This document shows, in pieces, positions 10,757 to 22,849 of a stretch of DNA of 64,000 nt (positions are counted from its first letter, which is position 1; each line of letters begins with the position of its first letter). The notes below the pieces were generated by a model, which searched no databases, was not told where the DNA came from, and worked only from the letters and a program-made list of their open reading frames with translations. Position numbers and translations under genes: made by a program. The stretch is from Selaginella tamariscina. Lineage: Eukaryota > Streptophyta > Lycopodiopsida > Selaginellales > Selaginellaceae. The stretch lies in contig PUQB01000614.1 of NCBI GenBank assembly GCA_003024785.1, positions 62,001 through 126,000 on the forward strand. The letters run 5' to 3'.

Positions 10757-13700
10757 ATTTCTGTATATATTGTATGTGTATGTACATGTGACAAGACGGG
10801 AATAATTGTTAGTCCGCATATGTTAAGATATTTATTTAGGAGAATATGGTTGTATATATGGACTAAATTAAAATCTGAAAAATTAATCTAAAATAAATTA
10901 ATAATAAATAATTAATTAAAATTTAGAAACTTATATCAGACTAACGAATGCATACATTAGTTATGCCACATAGCTATTCAACATTCCATAGCTATAATTT
11001 TGTTAATCTATAGTAGTTATAATTTCTTACAAAATTATTATAGCATACAAATTTGTATTTTGTGTCAATATATGTTGACCTTAACTAATTTTATTTTGGG
11101 TGTCATAATTTATGAACATAATTTTAAGTATATATATATTATATTCTAAATCAATAATATATGAAACTCCGCATATTCCAGCAGTTTGCATTAAATCTAT
11201 ATTTTCTTATATTTTTATTTTAATAATACTAATTAATAATAATTAAATATCAAAAAAATTAAAATAAAATCTCAAATTGCTTTATTAGTGTGTATTTAGT
11301 GAATACACGTAAGCCATAATGCCGTAGACTGTATGTATGTACATATGCACGTATACATAATAGTTATATATTCATGGATAATGTTTCCTGACTTTGCATT
11401 ATACAAAATAGATAGATAGATAGATAGATAGATAAAACTAATGAGCCTTGCAACTTCATATCCAATGATGTATATTATTTACTTATATAGTATATGTGAT
11501 GTATATATACATAATGAGTTATCTGTATAATAATATAGAGATAGATGTATATTACATAATATGCATGTAATTATTATATAAAAAAGCAACACATTTATTG
11601 CTTAGAAATATTATTTAGTTTTATTATTTATTATCAAGCTTATTATAGTTGGATAGACACAGATTAACCAATTAGTTTTAAGGGGTTCTAGTATTTTAAG
11701 GAATCATTTATATTGAAGTGCCCTTAAATGTAAAATACTGCTTAGGTCTATAGAATAGATACACACACATTGATATATATATATATATAAATGGGGGGGC
11801 GGGGGGGAGTCTAACCGTTTATTTGATTGACAAATGCATGAAAAACATTCAAGCACACTATTTACTCCGATGAAAAATAAACATTACATATATAGCATTC
11901 GTCCATCGTATACATATACAAATATAATGATCTCCAATACATGTCCACTTCATCAATAATAAAAGCTCAATTTCTAATAAATATGAATATGACTGTCTTT
12001 CTTACACCTAAGTTTCTCCTTCACACCCTGACCTATAGAGCATAACATCATAAATTATGATTCATTATATGTGTAGACATTTGCAATCCCATAAAGTTAA
12101 TCATGACTATCATATGTATGAGGCTCACGCTCGTATCGTGATCATGTTTCTACCCTCGTATTAATGAAAATATCATTGGTATCCTCATTCACAAATTCTT
12201 ACAGGGAACTTCTTAGTTCATCATCCTCACTTTACATTCCCTTTTGTCGCCAATGGTGTGTATTTCCTTTTTGCCATTGGCATTACATGGTACTAATTGT
12301 TACTCACATTGAAGTCCCCATGTTGTCTCCATCTTAGCTTTGCAATGAGAGCAGGTAGCTACATGGAGCAAATAATGCACGAGCATCATTGTCAAGTATT
12401 TAGCTATGCATAATGTATCAAATTGGGTATAATTTCTTTTGGTAATACAAAAGAGTGTGCCAAGAAGTGACTTGACCATGGTAGCATTTGCATAATATAC
12501 AACATGTGCACCTTTTTGCTATAATAAGGAATGCTCTTCTCTATTGTCTTCCTTTAACTTTTTTAACATTAAAGAATTATGTAGGTTGTCACCATGCAAT
12601 AGCCATTTTTTTTGGTGTCCTTATAGGACCCTCTATGAGTTCTTCAACTCTAGTTGGCTAGTATTAAAATATGGAAAATCTGTAATTGATGTGCTCCAAT
12701 TTTGAACAAAGGAAGTCAGACTTTTAAATTTATACCACAACGTTATGGTCCATTACTTTTTTGTAAAGTTTTTTATACTAGTTCTTGAGTTGGATAAGAA
12801 CATGAGTCTTTTGGCAATTCCAATGGCAATTAAAGATGTACTTTATATCACTTTGAGGTGGAAAAACCCATATATGAAGATTTTTGAACCCACATTGTAT
12901 ATAACGACATAAAAGTTCTCAACACTTTTCCATTGCATGTCCTAGCATTATGTGGCTAGAAGTATGAATTGCATTTATTGAGTTCATAACAATCCTTTGC
13001 AAACATACGCAAATCCAAATCCTCTTATTCTTAAAAACCTATGAAATTCTCATTAAATTATATGTTGCAACTTATAAAGTCATGTAAGTATGCACATCTA
13101 CATGTGTGTGTATGTGGGATAGAGCATTTTCTTACCCTTGATATTTAAGATAATTCACGCATAAGAGAAACATTAGAAGAGTGACTCCACTATAAACTTA
13201 TTATCCATTAAAACAATTCTAATTGTTAGTCTTTAAAATCAAGAATCTTGATTGAAATTTAAATAGTTAAATGTATGAACTTACATTATATACCAACATT
13301 ACAGACATGCATATATTGACTTGATATGCACAACACTTTACAAGTTATACACATATGTGTGTATATATACATATTCAGACATTTTAAAGCTATTGCATTT
13401 CAGTCATTTTAAATAATTACATGCTCTACCTAGCTAAAGGTGATTAAGTAAACTTAATTTTTTTGAAAATAACTTAAAATAATTATCATAAGTTACCTAG
13501 CTTAGTATAATTAAAGATATTTTTATATAATTTTGATCTACTTAGAGAATTAACTAAATGTAGAAATGAATTTAAAATTTACTTGTTAAATTTACATTTA
13601 AATTTTATTTTAAATTGTTTTCCTGCTTATAACTAATAAAATAGCTATAGATATTTATTATAACCCCTGGAGTTAATATATATATATATTACATACATAC

Positions 13701-15080
13701 ACATGCCTCATCACAGGTTTTCCATGAAGTTTGAGTAGGTGCACTACATTCTTCTTAGAGATTTCTAGTTAGTCTTTATTCAACATAATGACTTAAATAT
13801 GTTTGAGGAAGATTTCTTGCTTTAAGAATATTATGACGAAGTTGTCCTTTACCTTCTTCCATTATGATATTAAGATATTTATATGGTCATGCCGAATCTT
13901 TGTTTTATAGTCAAATATTTATCTATCTCACATAAGAATTCACAGTAAGTGTAGTTATTAATAAATTACCTTAATTATTTTTTCCTCTTTGCCCTACTCT
14001 CATATGTTTTGTAAGCTAGTGCAAGTCTTTGAAATTTCTAAGTAACAACTCTTAAAGATAATAAGCTCAATTAAATCATCAGCTTTATTGTAGCACATAC
14101 AAAAACAAAATCATGTCATTAATGACTTCATAATATACTATATTCTTTTTAATTTTCTTAGAAAAGATTGAACATATAACCATTGTAGTTGCTTCACACA
14201 TGTTACATTGCATCAAAACATATATATAAATATAGTTTAGCAAAGTTAAACTATGTTAATTAGTATGCATACTAAATAGAATTTAATAAAGAACTTAATT
14301 GACCAAATGGTTTGTCAAAATGAGAAAGAAAAGATAATAAACATAAAAGTTTTAAAAAATTTACATATTTGTAAACATTATGTTTAGCAAACTATTTAAT
14401 TCATTTAGAAAACAAATCAAATTATTTGTAAACATTTATTTAGAAAATGATTTGATTGGCTTAGAAAAGAAATCGATTACTTGTTTAACAACAAACATTA
14501 TATTTTAACTTTAATTCCAAATTGGTCAAAAAAATTCTTCTTAAACAAGTTATTGTTAATATGCAATCCAATTAGCTAGCAAGTAAAACTAGAACATTTA
14601 TGCATCGTAGGACAATTATGAATCTAGATGTTCGATTAATAACACATAGAACTAGACTAGGTGAGCCATCCTAATGCCAGTGATTAAATCCGCAGTCAAA
14701 AAATGCTACAGAAATATTTAATTACTAATTTAATTATTAATTTACTAATTATTAATCTAATTTAATTATAATCCATAACATTTTTTGACTACGGCATATA
14801 TCACTGCCTAAGGCCATTGCCAATCTAGCTGTCAGATTAATGGCACATAAAATTGGCCTGCGTGAATCTAGCCATTGGATCAACTGGCCCACGTGAGTAT
14901 AGCCATTGAAACCATGGCACGCCCACACGAGCCACAGCCATATTTAATGATAGATATAGCGCAGCACAACCCTATATTTATTAGGTCAGGACTACAGAGT
15001 TATGGAAGGTGGCGCTCATGATAAAGAAAGATACAACGTTCTCATAACCGATTCTTTGGGTTGAAAAAATCGTAAGTTGG
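10757..15080. other. Long AT-rich region without a recognisable gene
   Basis: No gene is supported. It contains a (GATA)n run at about 11410-11434, a G-rich tract at about 11797-11809, and many A/T homopolymers. On the minus strand, 12100-12900 has short coherent peptides in shifting frames (for example HVVYYANATMVKSLLGTLF), which could be the remains of a coding sequence. I could not assign them to a family. Confidence 0.5.
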
Positions 15081-15089
15081 CTACATGAA

Positions 15090-17170
15090 GCCTTACCCCG
15101 TTCAAAAATCCATCATTTTGCAATAAGGCCTCCTCAATTTTTTCACAATTATTTTCAATTGGGGACCAGTCAGCCACTCTTTGAAGTTCGACCTCCTTGG
15201 TCACCATCTCCAGTAGAGCTCGAGCAGGAACATGCACAACCAATACTAAGTACTCAGTCAAATCATGATGATCTCGTACTACTCACGTGACAAGCAATCT
15301 GAGAGGGGGACAAGATCAAGGCTTTGGAAGAGGAAGTCACTGCTACCACTACCACCATCTCCACCAAGTACTCAGTCTGTAGAGCTCGAGCAGGAACATG
15401 CACAACCAATACTGAGTACTCAGTCAAATCATGATGCATCTCGTTTGGACCAAAGTACTACCTCACGTGACAAGCAATTTGAGAGGGGGACAAGATCAAG
15501 GCTTTGGAAGAGGAAGTCACTGCTACCACTACCACCATCTCCACCACCAAGTACTCAGTTTGTAGAGCTCGAGCAAGAACATGCACAACCAATACTAAGT
15601 ACTCAGTCAAATCATGATGCATCTCGTACTACCTCACGTGACAAGCAATCTGAGAGGGGGACAAGATCAAGGCTTTGGAAGAGGAAGTCACTGCTACCAC
15701 TACCACCATCTCCACCACCAAGTACTCAGTCTGTAGAGCTCGAGCAGGAACATGCACAACCAATACTAAGTACTCAGTCAAATCATGATGCATCTCGTTT
15801 GGACCAAAGTACTACCTCACGTGACAAGCAATTTGAGAGGGGGACAAGATCAAGGCTTTGGAAGAGGAAGTCACTGCTACCACTACCACCATCTCCACCA
15901 CCAAGTACTCAGTTTGTAGAGCTCGAGCAAGAACATGCACAACCAATACTGAGTAAGTCAAATCATTGCATTTGTTTGGACCAGAGTACTACCTCACGTG
16001 ACAAGCAATCTGAGAGGGGGACAAGATCAAGGCTTTGGAAGAGGAAGTCACTACTACCACCACCACGCAAGCGTAGCCCTACACATCCTTGGAAAACAGC
16101 CTCTCCACCCATTAAGCAGCTTGATAAGGATTATCACCATTCAAACAAGCGTGGAAGAACCGGTCAGTATAAGGCAACCATCGAGTAAGCCTATGCAAGA
16201 AACTCATTGTAATGGTTCACAAGAAGAGGAGGGGGTTTCCACTACACGTGCTTGCAAGACAGCCTCTTCACCAATTATCCAGCTTGATATGGATAATTGC
16301 AATCCTTTAGATAAAGTGGTTCCTAAAGCACAAGCACATTGCACTCAAGCTGACCATGAACTCGGGGATCACCATTCGAATAAGCGTGGACGAAGAGGTT
16401 GGCATAAGGCAACATCATTGGGTAAGCCTATGCAGGAAACTAATTACAATGGTTCACAAGAAGAGGAGGGGGTTTCCACTACACGCGCTTGCAAGACAGC
16501 CTTCACCAATTATCCAGCTTGATATGGATAATTGCAATCCTTTAGATAAAGTGGTTCCTAAAGGACAAGCACAATGCCCTCAAGCTGACCATGAACTCAT
16601 GGATCATCATTCGAACAAGCGTGGACGAAGCGGTCGGTATAAGGTAGCATCATCATGTAAGCCTATGCATGAAACTCATTACAATGGTTCACAAGAAGAG
16701 GAGGATCACCATTCAAACAAACGTCGACGAACCAGTTGGTGTGAGGCAGCACCATTGGTTAAGCCTATGCAAGCAACTCATTATAGTGATCCACAAAAGA
16801 GGAGGGGGTTTCTGCTACGCAAGCAACAAGCAACCAGGGTACTAAAACATGCAAAGATAAGATGATTGGGAAAACCAAGAAGGCTAGAGAAACCATAGGT
16901 GAGTTGCCACACTATGCACCGGGAGAGGCTCCTATAAGGAGGGGGGCGGGAAGACCACCCAAGATTAAGCCCCCAATATTAGATGAATCAATCGTTTGTG
17001 GTTTTTGTGGAGGTAAGCCAGTCTTTGATCACTACAACAACAATGACATAAAGCAGATTAAGGTGAGATGCAAAAATTGTGGCAAAAGATGGGTACTTGG
17101 AGGTAAAATGATCAAGAGGAATAAGAAAATAATTGAACGAATGAAAGCTAAGAGGGAAGCTAGTCTTTAA
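15090..17170 (+). CDS. Repeat-rich protein with AT-hook and Dof-like zinc finger (frame interrupted)
   Basis: Coding sequence begins before the tandem repeats (peptide FHNYFQLGTSQPLFEVRPPW). It continues through five to six 60-residue repeats, each with an acidic/Gln segment (VELEQEHAQPIL), a basic segment (RGTRSRLWKRKS) and a Pro run. Next come two to three 78-residue repeats containing HHSNKRGRRGW. The last part (16862-17170, 102 codons) has an AT-hook, GRPPK inside RRGAGRPPKIKPP, and then CGFC-x20-CKNCGKRWVLGG with a YNNN stretch in between. Dof domains have CX2C-X21-CX2C with YYNNY and RYWTxGG, so this looks like a divergent Dof-type zinc ribbon with a spacer one residue shorter. The protein would bind DNA. 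Frames change at about 15260, 16180, 16510 and 16860. Small base losses between repeat copies explain several of these. A transposon-derived zinc ribbon is the alternative. Confidence 0.5.
15205..16060 (+). repeat. Tandem repeat, about 171-181 bp, five to six copies
   Basis: The word GACAAGCAAT(C/T)TGAGAGGGGG recurs at about 15289, 15469, 15640, 15821 and 16000. One extra half-unit upstream encodes VELEQEHAQ. The lengths differ mainly by a 9-bp presence/absence (LDQSTTS versus TTS) and a CCA triplet, so copies stay in frame. The first copy lacks two single C bases that every other copy has. Confidence 0.85.
16187..16800 (+). repeat. Second tandem repeat, about 236 bp, two full and partial copies
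   Basis: AAGCCTATGCA recurs at 16187, 16424, 16659 and 16761, giving spacings of 237, 235 and 102 bp. Units encode PMQETHYNGSQEEE and HHSNKRGRRGW-type peptides. Differences of two bases between copies shift the frame. Confidence 0.8.
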
Positions 17171-17723
17171 AAATAAAATTAATTTAAATTGTTTTTCTTT
17201 TGTTTTCGTTTGGAAATGTATGTATCTATCTTGCACACAATATAGTAGACATGTGAAGTAAATGTCGAGTTTAATTTGTGAACCTTTTTCTTTGTCTTTG
17301 TTTGAAGATACATGGCAATCTATGTTTACTATAGTCTTTGATAAATTTAACAAACCGTTAAGTGGTGATTATTGCTGTCATATTAAAATTGAAACGTGTA
17401 ATATATTACTAATAACACCTTATAATTATACATGTATGGGTATGTATACATGTATGTACAATATACATAATTGGTAACTTAGTTGTGAAGAATCAATATG
17501 TAATTAAGAATTTATATGTTATAGAAATACACATACATTGTTCTTTTAGTTGTTATTAATGCCATGGTCTCTCTATCTATTCCTCTCTCTCACCCGCACA
17601 CCTATTTATGTATGAGTGACTTCATATAAGCATTTGGGCACATCATCTTTAGTAAATACATACATATAGATGTAATATATACATAAACACCATGAATCTC
17701 TCACATATCTATCCAAAGTATAA
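17171..17723. other. AT-rich intergenic DNA
   Basis: Nothing recognisable follows the stop at 17168-17170. It probably contains the 3' UTR of the zinc-finger frame and then simple sequence up to the start of repeat unit E1. Confidence 0.5.
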
Positions 17724-18289
17724 ATGCACATTGTAACTAAAGTGAGCATAATACGTGAAAATGAGAATATAAAATAAATTACTAATTAATACTTAAGTTT
17801 TAATTATTAATTAATTATTTAATTAATATGTAATTAAGCCTTAAATATTAATTAATTAATAAATTAATCCTTCAATAACCTTACTTAGTAAGGAATATTC
17901 CTAAAATATCTTAAAATATTATATTATTCTTCGTTCTAAAAATAGTTTACAATAATTAAAAAATATTATCAAATATAATTACAAATGAAATCATTTCCTT
18001 ATCAACATGTTAATTTTTTTATAATACTTTCTTCTTAACCATACAGAGAAATCTCCTCATTTTGTTTAAATCATCACTTTCCGGATTAATCGAATTATTT
18101 TAGTCAATATCTTAATGTTGTTTCCACCACCTAACACTCTCACGAATGCAATTGGGAGTTGCCATCTTTGTTAATACATAAGATGTGATAAGACCAAGTC
18201 TGCATAAATGCTTATTTAAAAAATGACGTTTCTTAAGAATAATATTGTAAAGCACCCGGTTGCTATCCTTCATTTTATAAAACTTAAAA

Positions 18290-19061
18290 TCATGAGAAAG
18301 AAAAGCGTTAGGAAATGTTTAATACGGTGAATACTGCTCACAAAAGTTTTCGAAATTCTTCTTTATGAGGCACATATTTAAGTAATTCACTAGCTCATCC
18401 ATGGTATCGGTATCAGAATATGGGTCGAAAGTGATTGGATGAATACAAGAAATGTTTTGGTTGAGCATAGCCTTTAAGGAGAGTCGTTTACCACTAAGAT
18501 ATGTGCATTCTTCATTATCCTTAAATGATTAATCTCCCCATGAAGCCCAATTAATCTTTTCATTCTTGAAGAAGAGAGGTTTATAATATACTCGTTGTCA
18601 AAAATCCAATTTTTACGAATCACCTCTTCTGCAACACTACAATATTTTCTTAAGTAAATTTAGTAGCGGTCAAGTTGTGAATTTGCATGCATGACCAAAT
18701 CCCACAAGTGCACCCATCTACTTAAGCTTTTGAAAGAGACGGTCAACCCTGGACGAAAAATAATATCATATCGAAATTTACCATGACAAGGAATGAAATC
18801 TCCTTGTTTGATTTCTTTTTTTCTATCCTTGGGCCCTTGTCGATGAAGCAGAACACCATTGACATCCAACAACACAATATGGCCATGGGTAACATGGGGT
18901 AGCGTTGCTTCTTGAATACTTTGCAACTCACTTGTTTGCTCCTTTTCACATTTATTTGTTGACACTATATCGTTGCCTATCCCTTTATCATTTAATTGTA
19001 CATCATCCTTACAAGATTTAGATATTGCAGGCGTTAAAAGTGATTTCGGAACTGAAGCCAA
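18290..19061 (-). CDS. FCP1/NIF-type HAD phosphatase, E1 copy (interrupted)
   Basis: Reads from MASVPKSLLTPAISKSC through a Lys/Gln-rich leader to HIVLLDVNGVLLHRQ. This is HAD motif I of the NIF/FCP1 family, with the DxN variant common in plant members. It continues with FIPCHGKF and FRPGLTV. The rest (18290-18660) is present with frame breaks: the E1 version of the motif II region reads WVHLWDLVMHANSQLD, where E2 reads in frame. FCP1-type enzymes dephosphorylate Ser/Thr, classically in the RNA polymerase II C-terminal tail. Compared with E2, E1 lacks several single bases, so it is a pseudogene or is damaged by assembly errors. It lies just downstream of the ParB-like gene on the same strand. 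Confidence 0.6.
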
Positions 19062-19436
19062 TAGAAATGGTGATGAATAACTGAAGTGGTCCCCATGGTA
19101 ACGATGTTTTAAGCTGCATTATTATCCATTTCCTACATGAACTCTGTCATTCTGACATGTGGCACAAGAAATTTTTGCCAAACCCCTTCTTACCTCATGG
19201 CAATGCTGAAAATCCATGTTCTCAACTATTTTATTACATCTGCAAAATGATAGTTAGCTGACCTTATAATTATCAAGGTATATTATTTACCTTTTAATGT
19301 GTGACCCATGTTTGAACTAAAAGCTTCATTAATCCTTGAGAATTTATTTTTGTACAAATATAAACGAAATATACAAAAATGCCTTGTGTTACACTCATTT
19401 ACAACTATTCGTCACTTTAAGAACTCATTAACAATT

Positions 19437-22400
19437 CTTCTTCATTATTACCTTCTGAGTGAGGCGAAGAAGGTCTAGGCCGGTTGTGAGATGGTTCATG
19501 ATCTTCCGTATCTTCTGTTGATGTTTCCATGGGTAATGGAGTGTGTGAATGATTGTACTCCTCGAGATAACTTCTGGTCTAATATCTATTGAAGTTTGTC
19601 CTCAGATCCGACATTGAACCAGATTCGTCTTCAGAGTTCGCACTTCTCGGGAGGGAACTTTCCCAAATACTCCTGTATGGGTTTGTTGGGGTAGTCAGTT
19701 GAGAACCTCTCTATCCACTTGTTCAGGTCCTCAACCATGGTCTTATCCTTTTCAACGGCAAACACACATGTATCCCAAGGTAACACTCCTTCAAGATGGA
19801 CCCCCTAGTGCAGTAGTCAAAAACCCTGCATCACTGTGAGGACCCCTGATCAAGTTGATGCTCCGTGCCTCTTGACTTGTAATGTTTGGATAACGTACAT
19901 TGCCGAATACGTCCACTCAGCTATTGGTGTATCGGATGGAGTTCAGGCCGTTGGAGTGCAAACAGATGCCTGGCCAGTCATTTGGAAGTTTGAAATTGTT
20001 TGGCGCATTCCTAACAACCAAGTGAACAACCATATCAATGCACTTCGATCAGCATCATTCATATAAAATCCTGTCCAACGATGTTTATTCTTCTTGGCAA
20101 GGCAAGGCAAAAGTATCGGTGACATGAGCAAGAATCAAGAAATAAATACCTGAAAACGTAGGTATCAGTGAAGAGTGCAAGCATGAATTCAATAATAAAT
20201 ACCTTCTTTGTACATGCTTGCACGGCTAAGTTTCTCCACCAAATCCTCTAGTGTCCTGTCTGTCGAAGGATTTTTTGACACCCGCCGATCCATCACGAAC
20301 AATTGAAACGGTTTCCTACAAGCAGTGATGTTACCCCATAAAGTCTCCGAATCCAACAACAAACATCTGTAGGGCTTGTCGTGATTCGTAGCATCCTCCT
20401 TTATAAGGTTCAACTCGGTTCTCCGCTGCTGAAGGACTGCCATAAGAGAAGGCGTCATCCAATGTTCTCCTTTTGGCGTTGGCGTGCAATAGATTCTTGC
20501 CCAGATCTTCCGATTGATTCACCCATTCGACAAGCATATCATCGTTTGTCACATGCAAATATTTGCTGACCTCTTCGTATGTTGAAGTCGAGGTCCAACC
20601 CAGTTTGTGGCAGTGTATTCCCAACCACTCCTTGAAGTGCCTGACCGTCTTCAACTCCATTGCCTTGAGATGAAAAGGAGAGGTGGGGCTGCTGTTGTTA
20701 ATCTGTAGTTTGCCATCATCACCAAATCAGCCAAGACTTCCATCTCCTCCATCGTTGTTCCATTTAAAGGCTTCAACCATGTGAGCTTGAAATCGTTGTC
20801 TACATCCTTTGTAGATTGAACAGACTTAGCCTTCGGCGTCTTACTGGGTTTCTTTGCAGACTTCTCTGAGGGCTCCCTTCACTTGTCTGCTTCTTCTTCA
20901 GTGTTCCTTTTGAAAAGGATTCCATAATCCCCAACCATTTGGCAAAGATCCTATCCTCGGGCAAGAAATCAACATCATCAAAAAGGATGTTTCCTTCCCG
21001 CCCACCTGGGCAAAATCAACTGCTACAATTTCTTCAACTCTCTGAAAAAAAAGAGATTATTAATATACCGGCGAGATAAATCCCCAGACAATTTACTTAC
21101 CTGGTATCGCACATTGTGTATTCCCTGCAGTAGCTCTTTGTGGTCGCTGAAGAGATTCCCACACGGCTCGCGTGTGTTTGAACTTCTCTCATATTTTGCT
21201 GTTGTAGTGGTTGGTGTCGGCAGCGTCCCATTCCGCCGATAACTTATGTGTACTGCTCGATTGAGATTCGACTTAACTAAAAACGCTGATCTTTTTGTCA
21301 GCTTCTCACGGGTATGCTCGGAAAGTTTTGTTGCCATCGTTCCTTTGTTGTGTTCATCGAGAAGTCGTTGGGTTGCCGTTATTGTGTGCTGGCCACTAAT
21401 GATGTAGTACTTGATTGATTTTCTATTCTCCGTCTGAATCTTCATGATTTGTTCTGGTTGTGATACACACTTTGTCAGACCTTTTTTTTCGTAGTATGGG
21501 CACAAAACAGCATTATGTGGAACGGTGTAAAATTATCGTCCTTCATCTTCTCCATGAGCTCAGCTACACGTTCCTGGTTGAGTGGCCTGTAATTGAAGTT
21601 TGGGTTAACGTTGCAATATTTAACCCTACACTCATAAATCCTATCATTCAACATCATTTCCTTGTGGCTCATTGCAGCATGGGATGCCACAGGTACAATT
21701 GACAAAACGACTAATGATTTTCTTTTACGATCCGAATCAACATGTGTGATCCTCGATTGATGCTGTTCTAATGTTCTCGGTACACTCTTCCAGCTTCTGA
21801 AGTTTTCTAAGTAAATTGAACGTGATCTGTAAAGAACCTGAGACCGAGCCAACCTCTCAATTTCCCTAATGATGTGTGTTCTTCTTCAATGTGAAGAGGG
21901 ACGATTGCTCCACTTGTGGATGTTCTGTATTATGAAGCAATCTTTGCTGAGAATACACCTACTTGATGAGTCTGAAGATCTTTGAAGTAGACATTTAGTT
22001 CGATCCCCTCCATAAATGGGCTTTCGTTGAGTTGAAGAAGAACTCCACGGTCAACATCATTAGTGAACACGTGAACATCATTATCCACAAGTCGACAAGA
22101 CCACCCGAGATTAATGTTGTAACTGGCAACCTTGGATCCGAGAACGTGACATTGGATGGAACAAGGCATATGTGTTGAGCATCGTTCAATTTGGGTTTGC
22201 AGCATACTTTCGAATGTTTGACTAGCACATTTACTTTCCATTGTTTTGCTTGTCCATGCAATGTGATAGAGGTTAGTTTGACAGCAACCATGGTTGCTCC
22301 AATGTGCTTCTCGTTTAGTTTGAAATATGGCCAAGTTGATTCCAGAATCCCCCTGTCCATCTCTTCTTCTGCTCTCGTCTTCAATGTCACCTTAATTCCA

Positions 22401-22480
22401 CATCTGAATACAAAAATGATTAGTTCTTCAAGCACATATCCAAATATAACAACCCAAAATTTAACGACGACTCCATACTA
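19437..22480 (-). CDS. ParB/sulfiredoxin-like protein of unknown function, E1 copy (interrupted)
   Basis: Pieces in N-to-C order: YFKLNEKHIGATMVAVKLTS; a conserved leader (LLQLNESPFMEGIELNVYF); then a ParB-like block with RPLNQERVAELMEKMKDDNF followed by YYIISGQHTITATQRLLDEH. The GQHT-x-A-x2-RL signature sits where ParB/Srx proteins have their G-x-x-R nucleotide-binding box. A Lys/Ser-rich linker follows, then an unknown middle domain (FKEWLGIHCHKLGW, KPYRCLLLDSETLWGNITAC). A C-terminal stretch contains CVFAVEKDKTMVEDLNKWI, and an acidic tail ends near 19437. Introns are likely (a splice-like gap near 21020-21110). In bacteria and phages ParB-like domains cut or sense DNA, or precede DNA methylases. 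The role here is unknown. Frames break differently from E2. Confidence 0.45.
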
Positions 22481-22649
22481 ATGATTAAATCTCCTTGCTT
22501 GATTAAATCGTCCTTCTGCAAAATAATACACTATGAATACAAATCATATAAAAACGCACACACACTTGTATAAACTCGAATATACAAAAATAATACACTG
22601 ATAAATTCACATACACCTGCTTTGTCTTAGAGAGAAGTGGATGGGATTA

Positions 22650-22734
22650 ACTGTCCAAAGCTCACGTTTGTGATAGTGCAAAAGACAGATAACATTTGGT
22701 TTTAGAACCACCACAAATGTGAGCTTTGGACAGT
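22650..22734. repeat. Inverted repeat (23-bp arms) upstream of the ParB-like gene
   Basis: Arms 22650-22672 and 22712-22734 are complementary with one mismatch around a 39-nt loop. The arm core is GTCCAAAGCTCACGTTTGTG. It lies on the promoter side of the minus-strand gene. In E2 the right arm has lost its inner bases (about 63750-63770), so the hairpin is only partly kept. Confidence 0.8.
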
Positions 22735-22849
22735 TTTACATAGTTTTATTGGCTTTTATTTAAAAATTATGATAAGATAATAAAAGTAAATAAAATGAGG
22801 TATGCAACTTATATATATTAATACACATATATATTCACATGTAAGGTGG

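Larger units (their letters stand above)
17724..22849 (-). repeat. Repeat unit E, copy 1 (about 5.1 kb, two minus-strand genes)
   Basis: This segment matches 58824-63883 along its whole length in the same orientation, with scattered substitutions and small indels. The left border (ATGCACATTGTAA, then TTAATTAA-rich DNA) is sharp. To the right, homology stops where E2 is cut by an LTR (63884), so the true right border may lie further on. It carries an FCP1-like phosphatase region (18290-19061) and a ParB-like region (19437-22480), both on the minus strand. I see no LTRs or TIRs. It could be a segmental duplication, a gene-carrying mobile element such as a Helitron, or part of a larger repeat. 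Confidence 0.85.

Noticed and set aside
15016..15261. Minus-strand 81-codon frame
   Set aside because: It is the shadow of the plus-strand repeat protein, whose peptide repeats continue downstream in frame.
17724..22849. LTR retrotransposon identity for unit E
   Set aside because: No terminal direct repeats, primer-binding site, RT or integrase. The coding content is a phosphatase and a ParB-like protein.
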